Source: Rhododendron vialii (lineage: Eukaryota; Streptophyta; Magnoliopsida; Ericales; Ericaceae). Taken from it: a stretch of DNA of 64,000 nucleotides. Shown one piece after another: positions 56,927 to 64,000 of this stretch (position 1 is its first letter; each line of letters opens with the position of its first letter). The notes beneath the pieces were generated by a model that worked only from the letters and a program-made list of their open reading frames with translations, searched no databases and was not told the origin of the DNA. The DNA lies in contig NC_080557.1 in NCBI RefSeq assembly GCF_030253575.1, forward strand, positions 39,787,001-39,851,000. Direction: 5' to 3'. Position numbers and translations under genes: made by a program.

Positions 56927-59665
56927 TTAATCCCAGGAGTTTCCACTAGTTTCATAAGGTGTTGATTGGATTATAACCCGAGCTCCAGAAGCAAGCCTGT
57001 TGAAAGGAAATCAAACAAAAACACAAGAAACAAAAAAGTCTCAACAAACTTGAACTGGAAAAGCGGCAAAATATTAGTTCAATGCCTAGAGCAAAATGGG
57101 GAAGAGCAGGTACTTAACTTTCTTCTATTTTGATCACCTTTTCCTTCTCTTCCCTGAAAGAATCTAGCCTATTCGATTGTTGCTTCGCGGTGGAAGGCTC
57201 TGTGATCCTTTGGCTGCTGCCGTCGGACATGCTAGGGGTTATGGTTCGCGAGCTATCGGCTCCATCAGAGGAGATCCTTGGTCCCTCAGAAACAGGGGAT
57301 CTCATTGATTCACTTCTTGGATGCTTGCTTAGCGAAACCTTTATTGACAATGGGATGCACTTCGACCGCACCAAAGTCTCCTCTTTGTCTGCAGCTAAAT
57401 CATATTGCTTACTACTCCTGCGTTGCAAATTTGTTTCCAATTTTCAGTATGGCAGAGAGCAAGAACAAATACCATACTTAAGCACAATGTTTTGTCAAAA
57501 AATAGTCCCCTACTATCAAGAGAAAGATCATATATCCACCTCAAAAAGTGAAGATGAACGTGTGCAATTACCTAGTTTTGGGCAAAGGATGAATCAATTT
57601 CACGTCATCGCAATTTAAATACCTTTAAGTCTTGAATCACACCACTTAAGAATTCTAAATGGAAGCTTAATGCCAATGTACAAAAGTCCACTAGGTATCC
57701 ATTTGGGTCTACAGTGTACAAGAAGTCTCCGTACTTAGTCTTCCAAAGCATTTGAAACAAGTTAATTTTCTTGTACATCTAAAGGATTCTTGTTTCAAGA
57801 AATAACCCACTACGATTTCTTAACAAAGATCATTTGGAGGTTCTTAACAATCTATCATTACGCCTACGACTGATTTGACCCATAATAGATTCATTCTAAA
57901 GGGTTACAACTGACCCTTGGATATTGTTCTAATCAAATTAGAATTTCCAATTATTATTTATGTATCTCCAAAACCTAGGGTACACCAATTTTCTCAAACC
58001 ATCAAATCAGTAGACAGCGTACATTGACAACATTTGTATGTACCATCCATCGTTAGCTCTAACAGAGACGAGTATATTCCTTACAATTATTGCATCATAA
58101 ACTCTTTCCTAATTAACACAACGTTTGGGATGGAGATGGAGATGGAGATGGAAAGTGGTGGTAAGAGCATGGGACATTTTCCCAAGTTGTATGGTACTGT
58201 GGTTGGCAGTGTGGAAAGGAGAGGAAGGAAGAAATGATTTAAATTAACACCTCCTAAAACTGGAGCCTTTCTCACTCCTAAACCAAATAGACAGTGATGT
58301 ACGCCACGGGGTGCAAAGGACAACTCTTTAACACTAGATTATACAAGGAGTCGTTGAAAGCAGACTAACCTGTCAGCGTTGTATGAAGATGATCGTTTCA
58401 GAGCACTAAACCTGTCTCCTTCCTCTTTGAGCATAGTTTTCTCAAACAAGCTTCCGCTGAAGTATTCCTTATCTTCCAACCTCAGACCCATGAGCCTCGG
58501 ATTCTCAATCAAGCAATCAAGCTCTCCCATCACATGCGATGTCGAGAACAAAGGGGAGGGGAATTTTGAATATGGAAAACTTGGCCTGTAGGTAGGGATG
58601 AGGCTAAAGCTGTGATCTTTCACTGAAATTGACCCACAGGAAATTAGTTGCATCAGCATGTTTGAGGCCTTGAGCTTTGTATTCAATGGCATCCGACATT
58701 CCTCCTCTTCAAGTATCCTAAAGCTGTTGGCCTTCCGAGCATCGGCCCTGATAAGAGATTCTAAGGTCGCAGTCTTCCCACCTGATGATGAAGTACTGGA
58801 TGAAGGTGGAGGTGGGGAAATCGATTCCCTAGAAATATCAGAAGACTCTTTCACTTGTGGAACCCTGTTTTCACAAGATTCAGTAATCTCAGGTTCTAAT
58901 GACCCATCATCAGTTGAAACACCCCTTGTGCAAGTCTCTCCAACTTTATTAGTTCTGATTACAGTTTCTTCGGTCTGAGTTGAAGCATCAGCTAAACCAT
59001 CACCCTTGTGGACTTTGTGCTCTGCTAAGCTTAGACAACCATTCCAGGGGGAACTTTTCCCATCTCTATACCCTGGAGACACCCCAGATGAATCAGTAAG
59101 TCGGACTGGAGGAGAAAGCTCGTCGTCTTGGGAATGTTTTGAATCTCTCCCATTCATGCTTGAAGAAGATGAAGAATCATCATGAGCCCTCAAAGGTGCT
59201 GGTTCCGGTAATTGTCTTTGATTCTTTGATTTTGTAACTTCAGCAGGACTGAAACGACCTGGAGACAATAAAAAAAAATTGGAAGGGAAAAAGAAAGTTT
59301 TCATCCCGTGCTGAGATTATGAAGGAAAAGAAAGAAGAAAAATAACTCGAAGTTACTGGTAACTATGAAACCAAGTACTTGCTTACCTGAATGACATTCT
59401 TCGAAAAGTTCAGAACCCTTCAGAACGTACTCACTTCCCTGAGCGGGTAAAATTAAGTCATCTTCACAGATATCATGCCACACAAACCCATTCTTGTAGC
59501 TTCTGTAAGGGAAATTGGCAAACAGCATGAGAAAAAATTTCCAGAAAAATTTAAGAAGAAGAAATTAAAAAGATTCAGATATCCCACGGTTTAACCTCTT
59601 GCAAGACCACGAGTACATTGAAGCCATGCCTCTGCCTCTCAGAACATTAAGCTTAACAATCACAT
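56927..59665 (-). CDS. SOSEKI-family (DUF966) polarity protein, N-terminal exon missing
   Basis: SOSEKI proteins localise to cell corners and polymerise through an N-terminal DIX-like domain. Exons on minus: 59665-59596, 59502-59387, 59258-58370, 57417-57119, 56996-56927. The first begins in phase after an AG and encodes [20 protein letters not shown], the end of the conserved N-terminal block. The next gives [20 protein letters not shown] and [12 protein letters not shown], diagnostic for DUF966. The large third exon is Ser-rich with [17 protein letters not shown] and [15 protein letters not shown]-type motifs. The fourth holds KCIPLSIK; the last [17 protein letters not shown]. The DIX-like exon (YYLSRNG-type) was not found up to 64000, where nested transposons occupy the expected place. 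A start at the ATG at 59637 would give a DIX-less protein. The fourth-to-last exon junction does not keep frame. Confidence 0.85.
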
Positions 59666-59837
59666 CTACACCACAAGCAAATTTTCAAACCCTATATGTT
59701 AGAACCAGATTGACCAAGAAATTTTCTTCTTATATAAGAATTCACTCACTCATATGCATATTTTTACCCTAAAGCCATCCTAGCCAAAGACATTATACGG
59801 CGCAATCTCACCAAAGGAATCCCCAACCCTAACCGCC

Positions 59838-60458
59838 TCTTTGGATTGTGAGAAATTAAGGATGCGATAAGAGAGTGAAGCTCTTTCTCACCAAATCTCA
59901 CTAGAAAGGGAAAGGAGCCAATCACTTTTCCCTCCCTTTCTCACTATAGTACTCAATCCAAAAGAGTAATTTGGTAAGAACTAGTGGCGGAGCCAGGATT
60001 TTGCCCCCAGGAGGCCGGCTTAATAAACATATTTTTTATCGGAACTTATACTTATTATATCACAAGGTTTTTGCTTTCCAATACATTACATTTGTACTTT
60101 GAAATGATTCTCGCCTAAAATGCAACTAAATTATACCAATCGATTTGTTTTATTCTTTAGGCTACTTCTACTGTCACGTGTTTTTTTTTTTAATGAAAGA
60201 AATTGAGAAAGGAGAATGTAAAATAACCGGGTTTTTATCAAATCAAACCAAAATTATCAAGATTATAATTAGCTATACACAAATAATTATCAATAATATT
60301 CAAAATCATGTTTATACAAAATAACATTTTAAAACTCAGACACTCAGGCAACCGGGGCTGGGGGTGGGCCCCCCGGGCCCCAACATAGCTCTGCCCCTGG
60401 CAAGAACATCTACTCCTTTCTTTTCTTATCAAATCCCTCAATCCAAAGGGGCTGTAAG
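59838..60458. mobile_element. Nested MITE pair upstream of the SOSEKI exons
   Basis: The outer element starts CCTCTTTGGATTGTGAGAAA and ends ATCAAATCCCTCAATCCAAAG, terminal inverted repeats of a MITE. It is interrupted by an inner element at 59982-60401, flanked by AAGAAC on each side. The inner ends AGTGGCGGAGCCA and TAGCTCTGCCCCT are imperfect inverted repeats. Confidence 0.55.
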
Positions 60459-60517
60459 CCAAATCTAGGGCCGAATTACTACTTTGGCAACTCTAATTTA
60501 AATAGAGATTTTAGCCA

Positions 60518-60520
<3 letters not shown>

Positions 60521-60585
<65 letters not shown>
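60521..60585. repeat. (TC)n microsatellite
   Basis: Long uninterrupted TC run, the longest in the window. Confidence 0.95.
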
Positions 60586-60587
<2 letters not shown>

Positions 60588-60654
60588 CATAGCTAAAGCC
60601 AAAAAAAATCCTCAAAATACTACCATTAAACCTTGTACAGCAACATAATCTTGT

Positions 60655-60793
60655 TTTTTGTCGATAACTTAGGCGTCCAAGCCAGCTTCCACGCACATAT
60701 GCATTTTAACATCGTAAAATGCCTGCGATTTAGGGGTCGGTCTAATGGTCTAGGCCTGGGACCTAGGATTTGCTCGCTCCTAAGGTCTCAGGC
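60655..60793. mobile_element. SINE family A fragments in opposite orientations
   Basis: An antisense body piece, CTTAGGCGTCCAAGCCAGCT at about 60669, resembles the SINEs at 11205-13325. It is followed by a sense head, GGTCGGTCTAATGGTCTAGG at about 60736, with a B-box-like GGTCTCAGGCTC. Together they look like two broken copies joined. Confidence 0.45.
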
Positions 60794-60794
60794 T

Positions 60795-61017
60795 CATCAA
60801 ATTTCTCTTCCAATAAATTTTCAAAATTCTCCTCCTCTTGAAAAATTACTACTACTTTTTAAAAGTCCAATTCATTTTTTCCTCCACTTTTGTATATAAA
60901 TTTGAATATGGGAATGAAAGCAAACAAAGAAATAGTTCAATTTTTTCACATTGAATAGTCAAAACTGACAAGAATTTTGAAATACCCCAAGAAGGAAAGA
61001 TGAACTAAAATTTTAGA
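60795..61017. repeat. Truncated copy of the 55619-55866 MITE
   Basis: CATCAAATTTCTCTTCC to GAACTAAAATTTTAGA follows the MITE at 55619 closely but stops before its right terminus, exactly where the CHY/RING homology begins. Confidence 0.8.
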
Positions 61018-61626
61018 ATGTTTGAGCATCCATCATCCTCTCATGGGTTCACCAAAAATGAGTCTGCAATGGAGCTTGAATCCGGAAATTTCGGGTATTT
61101 CTTCTCGAATTTGATATCTTCTTCAAGTTTTTATTCAGAATAGTGTATTCTCCTTACTGATTTTGTGATGGGTTGGGATGTTTAGGTGCATTCATTACCA
61201 GAGGAAATGCAAAATCAGGGCACCCTGTTGTGATGAGATTTTTGATTGCAGGCATTGCCATAATGAAGCAAAGGTGTGGTCTTTATTCTTTTATTTGTTG
61301 TTTTCCCTTTTGCTCTTCTGTGTTTTCCTCTACTGAGATAAGATTAATTCCCTAATTCTTAGCTGCTAAATTCCCTTTTTTCGCATCTATTGATGAACAG
61401 AACACATTGGACATTGATCCCGTTCGTAGGCATGACATTCCGCTACATGAAATTAAAATGGTATGTTCATGGCTGCCAAATAATGGAAATTCCCTTCTTT
61501 ATGTTCATGACTTATTTTTCAATTTTCATCCAAGGTTTCTAAGTGTTTCTTATTTTATGTGTTTTTCAGGTCATATGCTCCCAATGTGGCACTGAACAAG
61601 AGTCTCCAAAAGAATTTATATTTTAG
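61018..61626 (+). pseudogene. Partial CHY/RING gene copy with a borrowed start codon
   Basis: Copy of exons 1-4 of the gene at 51993. Exons 61018-61094, 61186-61273, 61401-61460 and 61570-61626 keep the original splice sites of the first three introns. The parent N-terminus is lost; an ATG at 61018, formed at the junction with the MITE piece, is in frame (MFEHPSS). A 5-nt deletion removes the donor of exon 4, so the frame runs into the old intron and stops after SPKEFIF. The predicted product is 93 residues with only the first half of the CHY finger, with R to Q and R to L changes (CIHYQRK, DIPLHEI). Probably non-functional, but an expressed fragment cannot be excluded. Homology to the parent ends at 61680, where an LTR-like element begins. 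Confidence 0.85.
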
Positions 61627-61680
61627 TGTCAAATAAATCAAAAGGAAATTTATTTTTCTTATCCTCTTGGCCAACCTTCT

Positions 61681-63628
61681 TGTAACGTTCCGATTTTTGG
61701 AAATGTTAATTTAATAAATTTTTAACATTTATTAAATAGAAATGAATATAAGGTCATTACAAACTCCAAAAATTTATAAATTCAAATTACATCTGTCTAA
61801 CAAATAAAGGTGAGCACTAAGGTAATATACTTTTCGTATCCTTATTTTTTCTCAGCAAGTCTCTGATCAGTATCATACTCTTCTGACGGATAGTACTACA
61901 CCTATACATCTCCAAACTCTCTGGCATAAGATGCCAGGGCCACAAAAAAATAGCACCGTGAGCAATTAAGCTCAATAGCTAACTCCTACCCCTATGTCCC
62001 ATACTTTAAAAAAAAATAATATATAACTTTGCAAGGTAAAACTCAGAGATTTAACAGTTCAACAATAAATAACAATTCAACAAAAGTGTCAATGTCTTTT
62101 TAGAGTCAACGCAGCATATCGTAATTCGTGTCATCATTTTATCAATATTGATTTCACTTTCCAATTTATTCTTTTCGAGTACTGGTTTCGCTAACCGTCT
62201 TTCAGATTCCATTGGGCTCCCAGGCTAATTTATTCCATCCAAAAGCACTGATTCCGCTAACCGTCTCTTTCAGATTCCATCGGGCTTTCAGTCTTATTCA
62301 TTTCATTAGCTCTTTCACCATTTTCACACGACACTAGTTCTGCTAACCATCATTTCAGATTCCATTGGGCTCCTAGGTCACACACATTCGAGCCATGATT
62401 CCGCTAACCATTTCAGATTCTATCGGGCTCTCATGCTCACACGTGCACACCTGAGCCATGATTTCGCCGACCAGCTTTACTGATCCCATCGTGTTCTCAT
62501 GCTCACACACGCATACCCAAGCCATGATTTCTGCTAACCATTCTTTCATATTCCATCGGGCTCTCATACTCACACAATTATTAATCTTTTTCACATTTCA
62601 ATTTCTCATCTCTTTCCCTCTCGTTTCTCGTGTCTCGTAAACATGCATCATTTTCTCGCGTTCACATTATTTTTTCAGAACTTGCTAAAGTATGTGATAA
62701 TTAATAATCGTGCTTCTAAAATAAATAAAAAAATACAAGAATACAGTTGCACGAAATTTAGAATTTTAACATGTCAATTGTCACTTCAAATAATCATGCA
62801 ATAACAGGAGATTTCAAACTCCAATAATTAACCTTCAAGTCATACTTTTCTATATCTAATAATAAGAATCAACACCAGTGCACTCGACATTTCCCTTTTT
62901 TTCCATCAAGGTACCATTTACTAGGTCCAGGAGTTAAACTTCCATTGAACTACCTTATAATTTCTAATTTCAATATTTAACTATATAGCACATCAACATT
63001 AGATTTAGGTGAGTAGGTAAGAGGTTTTTACCGTTCTTCTTGGCGGTAGCGGGTTACAAATTCGTCGAGTCAAAAAAAATGAACTGAGTGTCGTCGCCTC
63101 GGTTGGAATTTGGCAAAAAGAAAAGTACTTTTCTTTTTACTACGATCCTGAACAACTTCTAGATTTTGGAATTGAAAGATCGAATGGTGGTTTAAGTGGC
63201 GGTGGAAAGGTACGGTGAGAATGTGGTGGGCTTGAATTCAATTCTTTTTCTCCTGCTCTTTCTCACAGCCGAAACTCCCTCTCTCTTTCCCAACTAATGA
63301 AGCAAGTGGAGTGGATAATTGGTAATGTGAGAAATGAGGGAGCAGCCATTGGTATTTTTAGGCCAATGAATTCATCATCTCTCTCTTCCTCTTACCCGGT
63401 TCTCTCTCTCTCTTGTCCCATCCATAAATGCATCCTATATAATAATATATATTTATGGATTATGCTATGGTGTTCCCGGTCATTTTGGGGACACCGTAAT
63501 TTTTGGCATAATTTTACCATTAGGAGCATAACTAAAATTAATTACAAGCATAACCAAGGACTATCCATAAAACCAACCAAGGCGTAACTAAACACAACCA
63601 AGGCATAACTAAACACAACCAAGGCATA
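61681..63628. mobile_element. LTR-like sequence with minisatellite
   Basis: Begins TGTAACGTTCCGATTTTTGG, the TGTAAC start common in plant LTRs, directly at the edge of the CHY/RING copy. Contains GCACCGTGAGCAATTAAGCTC, a phrase echoed in the element starting at 63629, and a tandem array at 62183-62576. I see no gag or pol domains. The right border is uncertain. A 21-bp tandem repeat of ACCAAGGCATAACTAAACAC lies just before 63629. Confidence 0.45.
62183..62576. repeat. Minisatellite of about 60-75 bp units
   Basis: Six diverged units each hold a GCTAACC-type block followed by TTTCAGATTCCATCGGGCTC. In the last three, CTCATGCTCACAC and GAGCCATGATT links are added. The units are 50-80% alike by eye. 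Confidence 0.7.
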
Positions 63629-64000
63629 ACTGTAACGCCCCCAATTTTGGGTACGTTAAATGAGGCATTTATTATATAATAAAGAGAGTTTGGCTCATTA
63701 TTACATCATAAATATATCATAAGGAAAGGGTACATTTATTCAACAAGGAAGGAAACTAGGATTCCTAACACTACTCTGCTTGCTCTTCCATCCTAGCAAG
63801 CTCCTCTGCTCCAAAAGCTTCCACGGTGTACATCTTATCCTGTTCATCTAAGAAGTCTGACACATTATACCGGCGTCGCCACCCATATAATATGTCAGGG
63901 TCACCAAAAAGGCAACACCGTGAGCTACAACGCTCAATAGGAAATCCTTACCCACCAACCTTAATTTACAAACAAGGCTATAATAAAGCATCAATTTCCA
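63629..64000. mobile_element. Start of a second LTR-like element, cut by the window edge
   Basis: Begins TGTAACGCCCCCAATTTTGG and includes CAACACCGTGAGCTACAACG, matching the design of the element at 61681 without being identical. It runs off the end of the window. Confidence 0.45.

Noticed and set aside
58034-58237. Frame with MEMEMES repeat in the SOSEKI intron
   Set aside because: A short GGAGAT tandem repeat inside an intron; no domain.
62183-62576. Tandem array as CRISPR
   Set aside because: Units are diverged and contiguous without unique spacers, in a plant genome.

Overview
The window is nuclear DNA of a flowering plant, most likely a woody eudicot. The evidence is split genes with GT-AG introns, plant-specific gene families (ZAT zinc finger, SOSEKI, tonoplast aquaporin, chloroplast Cu/Zn superoxide dismutase with a miR398-type site), CT/GA microsatellites in 5' leaders, and a dense set of plant transposable elements. 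I cannot name the species. No bacterial, organellar, rRNA or intact tRNA genes, and no CRISPR arrays, were seen.

Layout. 1-2.1 kb: a LINE tail, a small fold-back element and an intronless C2H2 repressor (ZAT5-like, minus). 4.7-9.4 kb: a complete, very young Ty1/copia retrotransposon with one in-frame stop. 9.4-16.9 kb: gene-free repeat country (SINEs, MITEs, fold-backs). 17.2-19.2 kb: chloroplast Cu/Zn superoxide dismutase (minus, seven exons seen, last tiny exon not found). 20.3-27.9 kb: SMG8, a nonsense-mediated decay factor (plus, four exons, LINE remnant in intron 1). 28-39 kb: repeats only, including a long fold-back and two LINE-type insertions with clear target-site duplications. 39.5-41.4 kb: TIP1-type tonoplast aquaporin (plus, two exons). 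41.5-51.9 kb: no gene recognised; a 0.8-kb tandem duplication carries a 388-bp palindromic element in only one copy. 52.0-54.4 kb: CHY/CTCHY/RING ubiquitin ligase (CHYR1/RZPF34/MIEL1 type, plus, 12 exons). 56.9-59.7 kb: SOSEKI-family polarity protein (minus) whose N-terminal DIX-like exon is not visible. 61.0-61.6 kb: a chimeric partial copy of the CHY/RING gene. 61.7-64 kb: LTR-like sequence with a minisatellite, and the start of a second element.

The genes do not form a pathway. They are unrelated neighbours separated by transposons, which is normal for a plant chromosome. The main interest is how transposons have reshaped them: a duplicated exon edge in the SOD intron, a 12-nt micro-exon-like duplication in SMG8, a MITE/CHY-finger fusion with a new start codon, and nested insertions where the SOSEKI first exon should be. 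Exon borders were read by eye from frame, splice dinucleotides and protein family knowledge; no alignment was run.
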